The position numbers and the translations under genes are program-made. Of a stretch of 41,010 nt of DNA, positions 1-8,849 are shown one piece after another; within the stretch, counting starts at the first letter, position 1; the number at the start of each line of letters is the position of its first letter. The notes under the pieces are model-generated. The model was not told the DNA's origin and made no database searches. It saw only the letters and a list, made by a program, of their open reading frames with translations. Origin of the DNA: Deltaproteobacteria bacterium (GTDB lineage Bacteria > Desulfobacterota > Desulfuromonadia > Desulfuromonadales > Geopsychrobacteraceae); NCBI GenBank assembly GCA_024279255.1, contig JAJRRT010000005.1:1-41010 (forward strand), given 5' to 3'.

Positions 1-2
1 AT

Positions 3-569
3 GTCTCCAATAAGGAGCAGGTCGGGCAATTGGTCAAACAGGTCGTTGAGAAATTCGGCCGCATCGATGTCCTGATCAATAATGCCGGTATCATCCGTGA
101 CAACCTGATCAGCAACATCTCGGAGCAGGATTGGGATCAGGTCCTCGATGTCAATCTCAAGGGGGCTTTTCTCTGCTGTCAGGCGGTCTTTCCAACCTTG
201 AAAACTCAGCGTTACGGTAAAATCGTTAATATTGTTTCGCGGGCCTGGCTCGGCAGTATTGGTCAGGCCAACTACACTGCCAGCAAAGGGGGGCTCGTCA
301 GCCTGACCCGTTCTCTGGCCCTTGAATTTGCGCGGTTTCAGGTCAACGTCAACGCTGTTGCTCCGGGGGCAATCGATTCACCGATGACTCAAGGGTTGCC
401 GGCTGAAGCCCGCGAACGACTGATTCGTATGCAGCCGACTGGTAAGATGGGCAAGGTCGAGGATATCGCTGCCGCAGTGGCCTTTCTGGCGTCGGATGAC
501 GCTGAATTTATCACCGGACAGGTATTGCATGTCGATGGTGGTAAAAGTTGTGGGCTGTTGTCACTATAA
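3..569 (+). CDS. Short-chain dehydrogenase (FabG/3-hydroxyacyl-CoA dehydrogenase type), 5' end outside window
   Basis: The open frame runs in from the left edge, so the N-terminal NAD(P)-binding glycine motif is missing. What remains shows the SDR core: NNAG near the start, then the catalytic Ser in NIVS and the YxxxK pair in QANYTASKG, and the C-terminal FITGQVLHVDGG segment. The family reduces or oxidises 3-keto/3-hydroxyacyl groups. It lies 74 bp upstream of a thiolase in the same orientation as bamQ-bamA-bamR. It is therefore inferred to oxidise 3-hydroxypimelyl-CoA after ring cleavage, rather than serve fatty acid synthesis. The Ser-Tyr spacing (IVSRAWLGSIGQANY) is normal. Family assignment is firm; the substrate is inference. 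Confidence 0.85.
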   Translation, partial: VSNKEQVGQLVKQVVEKFGRIDVLINNAGIIRDNLISNISEQDWDQVLDVNLKGAFLCCQAVFPTLKTQRYGKIVNIVSRAWLGSIGQANYTASKGGLVSLTRSLALEFARFQVNVNAVAPGAIDSPMTQGLPAEARERLIRMQPTGKMGKVEDIAAAVAFLASDDAEFITGQVLHVDGGKSCGLLSL

Positions 570-643
570 AAACACGTGAAGTGAGAGGTGTGAGGCGTGA
601 GAAACAGACACCAATTCATTCTTCAAAGTAACCGAGGATCGCG

Positions 644-1789
644 ATGAACGCTTATCTGGTCGAAGCAAAACGGACTGCCATCGGCAGGTCCCATCCCGAC
701 AAAGGGCTGTTCCGTGACGTCCGAGCTGACGAAATGCTCGCGGCGCTGATGCGTGGGTTGCTTGATGGAATGCCGTCTGGCGCAGAATTGACTCCGGCGA
801 TCGACGATATCTATATCGGTTGCGTTGGTCAGCACCTGGAGCAGGGGAAGAATATTGCCCGGCTCTCGGCACTTCTGGCCGATCTGCCTGATTCTATCCC
901 TGGTGTCACCATCAACCGCCTCTGTGCTTCTAGTCTGCAGGCCTTCAATTTTGCCGCATCAACGATCTCCAGCGGTAACGCTGAGCTGCTGTTGGCTGGC
1001 GGTGTCGAACATATGACCCATGTGCCGATGCAGGCTGCAACCGATTATCATCAGGGGCTGCTGGCTCGTTATGAGTTCCCATTCAACAACATGGGGTTGA
1101 CCGCAGAAAAGGTCGCACAGGTCTATGGTATCAGCCGTGCTGACCAGGATGATTTTGCCGTAGAGAGCCATCGCAAGGCGATTGCTGCTCAGCATGCCGG
1201 TCATTTTGATCGGGAGATCATTCCGATTCCTGCCGGTGACAGCATCGCAGATCAAGACCAGTCCCCGCGGCCTGGCACCAATCGCGCGAGTCTGGCGGAA
1301 CTTAAAACGATCTTCAAGGAGAACGGCACCGTAACGGCGGGGAACAGCTCAACACTGAATGACGGCGCAAGCCTGACTCTGCTTGCCTCCGAGTCTGCCT
1401 GTGAGCGGTTCAACCTGCCACGGCGGGCACGCATAGTAGATTTTAGCGTTGTCGGCCTTGATCCCTGTCAGATGGGGATGGGGCCGGTTCCGGCAATCCG
1501 TAAGCTGCTTGAGAAAAATAATCTTTCAATCGCCGATATCGATCTGTTCGAACTCAATGAAGCCTTTGCCAGTCAGGCCCTGGCCTGTATCAACGAACTC
1601 CAGTTGCCGTTGCAAAAGGTCAACCCTTGGGGTGGCGCCTCCTCTCTCGGTCACCCCCTGGGTTGTACTGGAACTCGATTGATCACCACCCTGCTTAACG
1701 GTCTTGAGACCAGCGGTGGACGCTATGGAATTGCCTCACTCTGTATTGGTCATGGTCAGGGGATGGCGACCCTGATTGAACGGCTTTGA
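644..1789 (+). CDS. Acetyl-CoA acyltransferase (thiolase), probable 3-oxopimelyl-CoA thiolase
   Basis: This 381-residue thiolase II-type enzyme cleaves 3-oxoacyl-CoA with CoA. The nucleophilic Cys is in NRLCASSLQA (about residue 92). The catalytic His is in SSLGHPLGCTG and the second active-site Cys is in SLCIGHGQGMA near the C-terminus, so all key residues are present. The length is normal (about 390). The start is supported by an upstream CGAGGAT. It sits between the SDR gene and a hotdog thioesterase in the benzoyl-CoA operon. The natural role there would be converting 3-oxopimelyl-CoA to glutaryl-CoA plus acetyl-CoA. The substrate is inferred from context only. Confidence 0.88.
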   Translation: MNAYLVEAKRTAIGRSHPDKGLFRDVRADEMLAALMRGLLDGMPSGAELTPAIDDIYIGCVGQHLEQGKNIARLSALLADLPDSIPGVTINRLCASSLQAFNFAASTISSGNAELLLAGGVEHMTHVPMQAATDYHQGLLARYEFPFNNMGLTAEKVAQVYGISRADQDDFAVESHRKAIAAQHAGHFDREIIPIPAGDSIADQDQSPRPGTNRASLAELKTIFKENGTVTAGNSSTLNDGASLTLLASESACERFNLPRRARIVDFSVVGLDPCQMGMGPVPAIRKLLEKNNLSIADIDLFELNEAFASQALACINELQLPLQKVNPWGGASSLGHPLGCTGTRLITTLLNGLETSGGRYGIASLCIGHGQGMATLIERL

Positions 1790-1813
1790 ACCAGACAACT
1801 TGCGGATGATTTT

Positions 1814-2242
1814 ATGAAACAAAAATCTGAAGTCGAAATAGATGTCCGCTACGCCGAAACTGATCAGATGGGCGTTGTTCACCACGCCAACTATCTGGTC
1901 TGGTTCGAATTGGCGCGGACCAGATTTTGTCTCGATGCGGGTAAGCCTTATCCCGAAATTGAAGAACTCGGGTATTTTATGCTTATCACTCAGGCCCAGC
2001 AGAATTACCGCCTGGCGGCTTGTTATGGTGACAGCGTCAAATGCACCGCCTGGCTCGACTGGATTGCCAGCCGCAGTCTGCAATTCAGTTATCAGGTGGA
2101 ACGTGGAGGCCAGATTCTGACCACCGGCCATACCAGGCATATCTGGGTCAGGCGCGAATCACGGCAACCCTGCAGTATGCCCGGAAGTTTGCGCGAGACC
2201 TTTCTCAAGCTTGCCGAACAGACAACATTTAAAAGGTCCTGA
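1814..2242 (+). CDS. Acyl-CoA thioesterase, YbgC/4-hydroxybenzoyl-CoA thioesterase-like hotdog protein
   Basis: This is a 142-residue single hotdog domain with the diagnostic N-terminal stretch ETDQMGVVHHANYLVWFE (about residues 15-32), including the Asp that acts in YbgC/4HBT enzymes. These enzymes hydrolyse acyl- or aroyl-CoA to free acid plus CoA. The gene begins 24 bp after the thiolase and ends 41 bp before bamQ, so it is cotranscribed. A safety-valve role that releases CoA trapped in dead-end aromatic or alicyclic thioesters would fit, but is inference. The Shine-Dalgarno is weak (CGGATGA). Confidence 0.82.
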   Translation: MKQKSEVEIDVRYAETDQMGVVHHANYLVWFELARTRFCLDAGKPYPEIEELGYFMLITQAQQNYRLAACYGDSVKCTAWLDWIASRSLQFSYQVERGGQILTTGHTRHIWVRRESRQPCSMPGSLRETFLKLAEQTTFKRS

Positions 2243-2283
2243 AGGTTTATAGGGGCTAAAATCGATTCACAGGAGAAGACGTC

Positions 2284-3348
2284 ATGTCGATAAATGCTTA
2301 CCGTTGGATGATGAATGGAGTGAATGAACCTCTGACCCGCATGGAATTCGTCGCGCAGCCTGACGCCGGCGAGGTGGTTGTCGAGGTTGCGGGCTGTGGG
2401 GTTTGTCATACCGACTTGGGTTTCTTTTACGATGGGGTGCGGACCAACTCAGAACTGCCACTGACTCTGGGCCACGAAATCAGCGGCCGCGTGGTTGCCG
2501 CTGGCGAGGGAGCTGGAGACTGGATGAGCAAGGCCGTGATTATCCCTGCGGTCATGCCCTGTGGCGAGTGTGATCTGTGCAAGCGTGGCAAGGGAACCAT
2601 CTGCCGCAGCCAGCAGATGCCGGGTAACGATATTCAGGGCGGTTTTGCCAGCCACATTGTGGTGCCTGCGCGTGATTTGTGCCCGGTCGACGAAAAACGC
2701 TTGAGTGCTGCCGGTCTTGAGTTGGCAGATGTCTCTGTGGTTGCCGATGCAGTGACAACCCCCTATCAGGCGGTGCATCAGGCGGGCGTGACCCAGGGGA
2801 GTCTGGCAATTGTTATCGGTGTAGGTGGTGTCGGCGGGTACTGCGTGCAGATGGCCAAAGCCTTCGGCGCGACGGTGGTCGCGATCGACATCGATCAGAA
2901 CAAGCTGGATGCCATTACCGAATATGGTGCAGCAGTCACCTTCAACGCGGGTGAGATCAGTGGTCGTGACCTGAAGAAGGCGATCGGTGCATTCGCCAAA
3001 GAGAATGGTCTGCCGCGTACTGAATGGTTCATCTTCGAATGTTCCGGCAGCAAACCGGGGCAGGAATCGGCTTACGGCTTGATGGTTCACGGTGCCACCT
3101 TGAGCGTCGTGGGGTTCACCATGGCGACGGTTGATATCCGTCTCTCCAACCTGATGGCTTTCCATGCCCGCGCGATCGGTAACTGGGGCTGCCTGCCCGA
3201 GTACTATCCGGCGGCCCTTGATCTGGTCCTTGATGGCAAGGTCGAACTCAAATCATTTATCGAGCAGAGACCGCTGAGTGAGATCAATAGCGTCTTTGCA
3301 GATGTGCATGATCAGAAGATGCAGCGTCGGGCGATTCTGATCCCCTGA
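2284..3348 (+). CDS. bamQ: 6-hydroxycyclohex-1-ene-1-carbonyl-CoA dehydrogenase (BamQ/Had)
   Basis: This 354-residue zinc-dependent medium-chain dehydrogenase has catalytic-zinc ligands in GCGVCHTD (Cys41) and GHE (residues 63-65). The structural zinc site is four cysteines at 93, 96, 99 and 107. The Rossmann motif GVGGVGGYC is at 179-187. In the benzoyl-CoA pathway this family oxidises 6-hydroxycyclohex-1-ene-1-carbonyl-CoA to the 6-oxo compound with NAD+. An AGGAGA Shine-Dalgarno lies 7 bp before ATG. It is followed after 38 bp by bamA, its pathway successor, which makes the assignment strong. Generic alcohol dehydrogenase would be the only alternative on sequence alone. Confidence 0.92.
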   Translation: MSINAYRWMMNGVNEPLTRMEFVAQPDAGEVVVEVAGCGVCHTDLGFFYDGVRTNSELPLTLGHEISGRVVAAGEGAGDWMSKAVIIPAVMPCGECDLCKRGKGTICRSQQMPGNDIQGGFASHIVVPARDLCPVDEKRLSAAGLELADVSVVADAVTTPYQAVHQAGVTQGSLAIVIGVGGVGGYCVQMAKAFGATVVAIDIDQNKLDAITEYGAAVTFNAGEISGRDLKKAIGAFAKENGLPRTEWFIFECSGSKPGQESAYGLMVHGATLSVVGFTMATVDIRLSNLMAFHARAIGNWGCLPEYYPAALDLVLDGKVELKSFIEQRPLSEINSVFADVHDQKMQRRAILIP

Positions 3349-3386
3349 CCTCTAACATTAAATCAATTCGCAAGGAGAGATAAACA

Positions 3387-4526
3387 ATGGCTACCACAGA
3401 TCAAATTATCGCTGAAACCTCACCCGCCACCTTGATCGACCATAACCTGGTCGCACAAGATATTGAGAGCCTCTGTGAGGGTATGGTCAAATATGAAAAG
3501 CGTCCGGCTAAGCGCCGTGATGGTTCGGTGGCTGATGGACTCTATAACGCCTGGATTATCTTCAACAATCCCAAGCAGTTCAACTCCTACACGACCGACA
3601 TGGTCAAGGCGACCATTCTGGCTTTCAGGCGCGCTTCGGCTGATCGCGAAGTCAATGCTGTGGTCTTTACCGCAGTTGGCGAGAAGGCATTTTGTACCGG
3701 TGGTAACACCAAAGAATATGCCGAGTATTATGCTGGCAACCCTCAGGAATATCGCCAGTATATGCGCCTGTTCAATGACATGGTTTCAGCGATTCTTGAT
3801 TGCGACAAACCGGTCGTCTGCCGGGTCAACGGCATGCGCATCGGTGGTGGTCAGGAGATCGGCATGGCTTGCGATTTCACCATCGCCCACGATCTCGCCA
3901 ACTTCGGACAGGCCGGACCCAAGCATGGTTCGGCAGCAATCGGCGGTGCGACCGACTTTCTTCCGGTGATGATCGGCTGCGAGCAGGCGATGGTCTCCGG
4001 CACCCTTTGTGAGCCTTTCTCGGCCCACAAGGCGGCGCGCCTCGGGATTATCGCCGAGGTGGTTCCGGCGCTGAAGATTGAGGGTAAATTTGTCGCCAAT
4101 CCAACCGTCATTACCGATCAGATGATTGATGAGTATGGTCGGATTATCCTTGGCGAGTTCCGTACTGGCAGTGATTTTAAAGCTGGGCGTGATGCTATTA
4201 AAGCTGGTGAAATCGACCTGAGCATGCTCGATGAAAAGGTCGAAGATCTCTGCGCCAAACTGATCGAGACCTTCCCTGAGTGCATGACCAAGAGTCTTGA
4301 AGAATTGCGTAAGCCGAAGCTTGAGGCCTGGAACCAGAATAAGGAAAACTCTCGTGCCTGGTTGGCACTCAATATGATGAACGAAGCCCGCACCGGCTTC
4401 CGCGCCTTCAACGAGGGGAACAAGGAGACCGGTCGCGAAATCGATTTCGTCAAGCTGCGTCAAGGCCTGGCTAAAGGGGTCCCTTGGACTGAAGAGCTGA
4501 TCGAAAGTTTGATGCCGGGGAAATAA
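3387..4526 (+). CDS. bamA: 6-oxocyclohex-1-ene-1-carbonyl-CoA hydrolase (BamA/Oah)
   Basis: This 379-residue crotonase-fold protein matches the usual length of ring-opening hydrolases and is longer than ordinary enoyl-CoA hydratases. Visible motifs are FCTGGNTKEY (102-111, oxyanion hole), RIGGGQEIGMACDF (151-164) and AGPKHGSA (176-183). The enzyme adds water and cleaves the alicyclic ring, giving 3-hydroxypimelyl-CoA; bamA is the standard marker gene for anaerobic aromatic degradation. An AAGGAGAG Shine-Dalgarno lies 7-10 bp before ATG. A 220-bp inverted-repeat element separates it from bamR. Confidence 0.95.
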   Translation: MATTDQIIAETSPATLIDHNLVAQDIESLCEGMVKYEKRPAKRRDGSVADGLYNAWIIFNNPKQFNSYTTDMVKATILAFRRASADREVNAVVFTAVGEKAFCTGGNTKEYAEYYAGNPQEYRQYMRLFNDMVSAILDCDKPVVCRVNGMRIGGGQEIGMACDFTIAHDLANFGQAGPKHGSAAIGGATDFLPVMIGCEQAMVSGTLCEPFSAHKAARLGIIAEVVPALKIEGKFVANPTVITDQMIDEYGRIILGEFRTGSDFKAGRDAIKAGEIDLSMLDEKVEDLCAKLIETFPECMTKSLEELRKPKLEAWNQNKENSRAWLALNMMNEARTGFRAFNEGNKETGREIDFVKLRQGLAKGVPWTEELIESLMPGK

Positions 4527-4531
4527 ACTGA

Positions 4532-4726
4532 TCGCCACCAAGACACCAAGGGCACTAAGAAAACCTGCCCTAACGGAGAGAAGCTGAGATGGAGAGTTCG
4601 CAGAGAAGAGCAAAAAATTGGTCTACGGTTAAAACCAAAATGCTTTCTCTTTGCCTCTGCTCCTCTCCGTCTCCGCGTTAAGATGCCTTTGCTTTTGTTT
4701 TTCTTGGTGTCTTGATGGCTGATTTT
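4532..4726. repeat. Imperfect long inverted repeat element between bamA and bamR
   Basis: The left arm starts GCCACCAAGACACCAAG and contains CTAACGGAGAGAAG then GCAGAGAAGAGC. Read backwards on the other strand, the right arm gives AGCCATCAAGACACCAAG, then CTTAACGCGGAGACGGAGAG and GCAGAGGCAAAGAG. The same two blocks thus occur in inverted order around a centre near 4620-4640. No open frame of significance lies inside. It resembles dispersed palindromic (REP/MITE-like) elements; its family is not identified. It lies inside an operon and may form a large RNA hairpin between bamA and bamR. Confidence 0.6.
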
Positions 4727-4746
4727 TTACAAGGAAGGACGAACCA

Positions 4747-5517
4747 ATGAGTGATAGTCCATTGAAAGTCTGGCTCGATCGCGATGGTACGTTGTTGCGA
4801 TTGCGCCTCGCACAACCCAAGGCTAACATCGTAGACGCCGCCATGATTGCAGCTCTGGATGTTGCCTTGACCGAGCATCGTGATGCCAAAGATCTGCGCG
4901 CAGTATTACTCGACCACGAAGGCCCACATTTCAGCTTCGGGGCGAGCGTTGCCGAGCATATGCCGGACCAGTGCGCCGATATGCTCAAGTCTCTGCACGC
5001 CCTGGTGCGCAGTATGATCAACTTTCCGCTGCCGCTGCTGGTCGCGATCAAGGGCCAGTGTCTGGGTGGTGGGCTTGAAGTTGCTGCCGCAGGCAGCATG
5101 CTTTTTGCCGCAACCGACGCCAAATTAGGCCAGCCGGAAATCAAGCTGGCAGTTTTTGCACCGGCCGCCAGTTGCCTGCTGCCCGAGCGGATTGGTCAGG
5201 CCAGAGCCGAAGACCTGCTCCTTTCCGGTCGCAGTATGGGGACCGACGAAGCTTTGGCCACCGGGTTGGTCGACAGTGTCACCGAAGATCCGGAAGTCGC
5301 TGCACTGGCGTATTTCGATAAATACCTGGCTCCGAGCAGTGCCAGCACCTTGCGGTTTGCCGTTCTGGCCGCACGGGATGAGTACCGGCAGCGGGTCATC
5401 GCCAAGCTGGAGCGGGTCGAAACCCTCTACCTGGCTGAGTTGATGAAGACCCATGATGCGGTCGAAGGACTCACCGCATTTGTCGAAAAACGCGAAGCCA
5501 CCTGGGAGAATCGCTGA
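4747..5517 (+). CDS. bamR: Cyclohexa-1,5-diene-1-carbonyl-CoA hydratase (BamR/Dch)
   Basis: This 256-residue crotonase-family hydratase has FSFGASVAEH (62-71) and GQCLGGGLEVAA (103-114), the two oxyanion-hole segments. In the pathway it hydrates the dienoyl-CoA made by benzoyl-CoA reductase to 6-hydroxycyclohex-1-ene-1-carbonyl-CoA, the substrate of BamQ. An AAGGAAGGA Shine-Dalgarno precedes ATG. The neighbours bamQ and bamA are the next two steps, which distinguishes it from a generic enoyl-CoA hydratase. The stop codon abuts the TTG start of the next gene, indicating translational coupling. Confidence 0.9.
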   Translation: MSDSPLKVWLDRDGTLLRLRLAQPKANIVDAAMIAALDVALTEHRDAKDLRAVLLDHEGPHFSFGASVAEHMPDQCADMLKSLHALVRSMINFPLPLLVAIKGQCLGGGLEVAAAGSMLFAATDAKLGQPEIKLAVFAPAASCLLPERIGQARAEDLLLSGRSMGTDEALATGLVDSVTEDPEVAALAYFDKYLAPSSASTLRFAVLAARDEYRQRVIAKLERVETLYLAELMKTHDAVEGLTAFVEKREATWENR

Positions 5518-6363
5518 TTGGAAATTATTGACGTCCATTGTCATTGTTTTGCAGGGCTGGGTCAGGCTGAGAGGGTTTCTCACGGCCTGGCCCGGTTGCG
5601 TGATGCGGGCGTCAGTCACCTGGCGGTTATGGGTCTGGTCAATACCAGCCTTAATGCTCAAGAGGTCTGGAAGCTGATCCCTGAGGGTTTTGCTAATCTG
5701 GGTGATCCCCTCTTCAACGAAGCCGATGATCTTCTGCAATTTACGCAGCAGACCGGTGACATGCTCTTCCCGATGCTCGACACGCGTATGTTAAATGGAG
5801 ATGTCCAAAGCTTTCTGCATGGACATCTCCAGCGCGGATTCAGAGGGATCAAGGGGCTCTACCTGGCCGATGACGCCAATGATCTGCGTGTCTCCAGTGT
5901 TCCCGCGACCTTCGGCATCAGCCTTGAGCTGTACCATAAACGTGAATGGGAGATCTTCGCCTTTGCCGAAGCCAATGATCTGCCGGTTCTCTATCATATG
6001 GATGCCAATCGCTACGACGATATGATGCGGGCTATTCTGGATGATTTCCCCCGTCTGAGAATCAACTTCCCCCATTTCGGTATCGGCAGAAAAGCCTTCA
6101 GTAAAATCCTCGATGCCTACCCCAATGTTTACACCGATATTGCCTACATGCAGCCGCATATCCGGAGAAACCCGGTCAGTTACTCTGATTTCATAAGTCA
6201 TTACCCGGATCGAGTCTGTTTCGGCTCCGACGCGCTACTCTATCAGCCAGAAATTGTCCTTAACTACATCGAACTGGTGAGGTCGCTGAAACTGCCTGAG
6301 GAGCTGGAGAATAGCCTGTTCTCAGCGAATCCGCGCAGGTTTCTGGGGTTGGATAGAGAGTAA
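5518..6363 (+). CDS. Amidohydrolase-2 family metal-dependent hydrolase
   Basis: This 281-residue TIM-barrel protein begins at TTG immediately after the bamR stop, with GGGAGAA inside bamR as Shine-Dalgarno. The metal motif HxH is in DVHCHCF (residues 5-11). A His in NFPHFGIG and the Asp in FGSDALLYQPE near the C-terminus complete a typical site. Related proteins include gamma-resorcylate-type decarboxylases and lactone or amide hydrolases. Position in the operon suggests a role on ring-cleavage or side intermediates, but the substrate cannot be told. Its last 318 bp are duplicated at 25456-25773. Confidence 0.75.
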   Translation: MEIIDVHCHCFAGLGQAERVSHGLARLRDAGVSHLAVMGLVNTSLNAQEVWKLIPEGFANLGDPLFNEADDLLQFTQQTGDMLFPMLDTRMLNGDVQSFLHGHLQRGFRGIKGLYLADDANDLRVSSVPATFGISLELYHKREWEIFAFAEANDLPVLYHMDANRYDDMMRAILDDFPRLRINFPHFGIGRKAFSKILDAYPNVYTDIAYMQPHIRRNPVSYSDFISHYPDRVCFGSDALLYQPEIVLNYIELVRSLKLPEELENSLFSANPRRFLGLDRE

Positions 6364-6364
6364 A

Positions 6365-6640
6365 AGATTGCCGCCAAGCAATTGAGCAAATTTTAACGGC
6401 TCATTCAAAGAAGCTCATTGATTGGCTTGATGAGCGCTCGATGAGTGCAAAAAAAACGACATTCCGGTAAGATCAGCTTCGGGAGATTGACGAATTTGTG
6501 GCGGTACCGCGTCGGAGATTTCCTGATTATCTGCGAGAGTCAGAAGAAAAATTTATTCACTTAAGGTGTTTTATGTCAAAATCGCGTTATTTCGTTCGAT
6601 ATGCTCAAGCGAACTATCGTAAGCGGGGACAATAAAACGT
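6365..6640 (+). pseudogene. Decayed RelE/ParE-family toxin gene
   Basis: Pieces of a RelE-type toxin are readable in order but in different frames. AAKQLSKF starts at 6370, LTAHSKKLIDWLDERSM follows, then GRLTNLWRYRVGDFLIICES and finally VKIALFRSICSSE. The block LWRYRVGDFLIIC is the family hallmark. At least two frameshifts and internal stops break it, and no start codon or antitoxin gene is evident. It fills most of the 440-bp gap between the amidohydrolase and the regulator. Identification is by eye but the order of four matching blocks makes chance unlikely. Confidence 0.65.
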
Positions 6641-6802
6641 TGGAAATGACCATGTGGTGAGCAGTTGCGTTCTGCTATCTTCATGCTGCTTGCAGCTGAG
6701 TCGTCTACTCGGACGATCGGATTGCATCATAGTAAATAACACTATTTATTAGTGAGTCGGGGGCAACGAAAGTAATCTGTTGATCAAGAAGAAAGGGTGC
6801 TC

Positions 6803-8557
6803 ATGTCCAAGCGTAGCGACCGGCAACGAACTGACTCTGACAAGGGCAACGATGACCTGCGCTCACAAGTGCAATTCTGTACCGAAACCGGGCAGATATG
6901 GCTTCATGAGCATCGCATGCTCCTCGTTCATGCAGAAGCGCAGGGGACCCTGCGAAAGGAGTTAATCGAGACTCTTGGCATCGACCGAGCCCGGGGGTTG
7001 CTTACCCGCATGGGCTACACCGCCGGTGTACGAGACGCCGAACTCATCCGCATTCGCAACCCGAGCGCCAGCGATATGGAAGTCTTCATGACTGGACCGA
7101 AGCTTCATACATTAGAAGGAAAAGTCAAAGTTACTCCTATTAAAGTTGAGTTCGCCCGCGGCGCTGGCACCTTTTACGGCGAGTTTCTCTGGGAAGACTC
7201 CTGGGAAGCCCAATGGCACCGGCGCAACTACGGGATTCAGGCCGAAGCGATCTGCTGGAGCCAGATCGGCTATGCTTGCGGCTACACCTCGGCCTTTATG
7301 GGTCGTCCAATTCTGTACAAGGAAACCGAATGTCTCGGCAAGGGGGACAACTCCTGCCATATCATTGGTAAGCCCATTGAGGAATGGGAAGATGCCTCTG
7401 AATACGAAAGATTCTTTAATCGGGAGTCGATTGCTGAGCAGTTGATCGATCTGCAAACCCAGGTTGTGCAGTTGCGCTCGGCCATTGGTTTGAAGGAAAA
7501 ACTTCCTTCCGACGTCCTGGGGGATGCCCCGGCCTTCCGTGCTGCTTATGAACTTCTCAAACAGGCGGGCAATAGCCAGATTACGGTGCTGTTGCTCGGT
7601 GAAACAGGCGTTGGCAAGGAAGTGTTCGCTCGTTCACTGCATGCTATGGGCCTACGCCGCGACAAATCGTTTGTTGCGATCAATTGTGCTGCCATACCTC
7701 ATGATCTGGTGGAGTCGGAACTGTTTGGTGTCGAAAAGGGCGCCTATACGGGCGCGCTCGCCTCCCGACCTGGGCGTTTCGAGCGAGCCAGCGGTGGCAC
7801 GCTCTTTCTCGACGAGATCGGGGATCTTCCTCTCGCTGCACAAGCCAAGCTACTACGGGTCCTGCAGGAAGGGGAGATCGAACGCCTGGGAGATGAGAAA
7901 GTCCGTAAGGTTGATGTGCGTCTGGTGGTGGCAACCAACGTTGATCTGAAACTCTTGGTCAAGGATGGCAAGTTCCGCTCCGATCTCTATTACCGGCTCA
8001 ACGCTTACCAGATCAACATCCCGCCCCTCAGAGAACGTAAGGAAGACATTTCGCCCCTCGCCAAGAGCTTTCTGGAAAAATACTCGGCGATTCACGGCAA
8101 GAAGCTACGCGGATTCACCGACAAGGCCAAACGGGCGCTCCTCAGTTACTTATGGCCGGGAAACATCCGCGAATTGAAGAACATGATCGATCGCGGCGTC
8201 CTGCTTGCTCCGCCAGGGGGGCGGATAGAGGTAAACCACATGTTTTCGTCCTGCGCTAACGATCACACCCTGGAATTTGGTCTTGACAGCAACGGCAGTC
8301 TGGATATCAATCACTGGCAGGCGGGAAATGAGCTTTGCGAGGCGGTTTTCAACGGCGTCATGACCCTGAGCCAAGTGGAGGCCATGCTGGTAGAAACCGC
8401 TGTGGACAAGGCGCGTGGTAACCTCTCTGCGGCAGCCAGACTGCTCGGTCTGACCCGGCCGCAACTCGCCTATCGACTCGGGCGCCTTCAGGAAAACGAC
8501 CCCGAAAAGAGCGACGTGCCGCCCGCAAGCGACCCATCAACTAATGCGGAGCGATGA
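6803..8557 (+). CDS. XylR/DmpR/MopR-type sigma-54 activator, probable phenol sensor
   Basis: This 584-residue activator starts at ATG 6803 with GAAAGGG upstream (GTG 6797 is an alternative). In order it has a XylR-N sensor domain (about 22-125), V4R/4-vinyl-reductase domain (about 130-195), a linker, AAA+ domain (about 235-465) and a Fis-type HTH (about 535-570). Walker A is GETGVGKE (266-273), the sigma-54 contact loop is GAYTGA (313-318), and Walker B is in LFLDEIGDL. Residues His102, Trp130, Phe95, Phe128 and Tyr172, and Cys151, Glu174, Cys177, Cys185, match the phenol pocket and zinc site of MopR with a constant offset of four. It is inferred to activate the - strand phenol operon. A TTGATCAA palindrome sits just upstream (6780-6787). 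Confidence 0.9.
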   Translation: MSKRSDRQRTDSDKGNDDLRSQVQFCTETGQIWLHEHRMLLVHAEAQGTLRKELIETLGIDRARGLLTRMGYTAGVRDAELIRIRNPSASDMEVFMTGPKLHTLEGKVKVTPIKVEFARGAGTFYGEFLWEDSWEAQWHRRNYGIQAEAICWSQIGYACGYTSAFMGRPILYKETECLGKGDNSCHIIGKPIEEWEDASEYERFFNRESIAEQLIDLQTQVVQLRSAIGLKEKLPSDVLGDAPAFRAAYELLKQAGNSQITVLLLGETGVGKEVFARSLHAMGLRRDKSFVAINCAAIPHDLVESELFGVEKGAYTGALASRPGRFERASGGTLFLDEIGDLPLAAQAKLLRVLQEGEIERLGDEKVRKVDVRLVVATNVDLKLLVKDGKFRSDLYYRLNAYQINIPPLRERKEDISPLAKSFLEKYSAIHGKKLRGFTDKAKRALLSYLWPGNIRELKNMIDRGVLLAPPGGRIEVNHMFSSCANDHTLEFGLDSNGSLDINHWQAGNELCEAVFNGVMTLSQVEAMLVETAVDKARGNLSAAARLLGLTRPQLAYRLGRLQENDPEKSDVPPASDPSTNAER

Positions 8558-8690
8558 AAAATTGGCTGGGGACACGGGTGCAGGATTACCTGGGGATCAT
8601 CGGATCGCCACCCTAACCACCGACAGGGATGAGGATCTTTGGGTCGTCGCAGGTTTTTACGCCAATGCTGGCTATACCTTTTTTTCTTGA
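8554..8690 (+). pseudogene. 5' remnant of a PNPOx-like flavin-binding gene
   Basis: The remnant overlaps the activator stop as ATGA, the layout of a cotranscribed gene. It reads MKNWLGTRVQDYLGIIG, then after a frameshift RIATLTTDRDEDLW and VVAGFYANAGYTFFS followed by a stop. This parallels the first 45 residues of the intact PNPOx-like protein at 10591 (MKNDLHMRVQGYL...DDLWAAAVFYVNAGYTLYF). Only the first third survives. It suggests that the activator once had a PNPOx-like partner directly downstream, or that the locus was duplicated and one copy was lost. Confidence 0.7.
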
Positions 8691-8849
8691 AATTTTATTT
8701 TCTATGCACCTTGCGTCAATAGATGCGCGATCTGCTAGGCAGATTGCATGGGAACGCTCGAGAAGGCAAAGAATTCGGAGAAAAGAAGTGATGCGCTATA
8801 GTGAAACAGCGGCCAATTTTGCCTAATTTCGCCAGCGAAGGATCCCTCC

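Noticed and set aside
3786..4613. 275-codon antisense open frame over bamA
   Set aside because: It is a shadow of the highly biased bamA codon usage.
6656..6676. TGGTGAGCAGTTGC as a sigma-54 promoter for the activator
   Set aside because: GG-to-GC spacing is 11 bp and the -24 half is poor.
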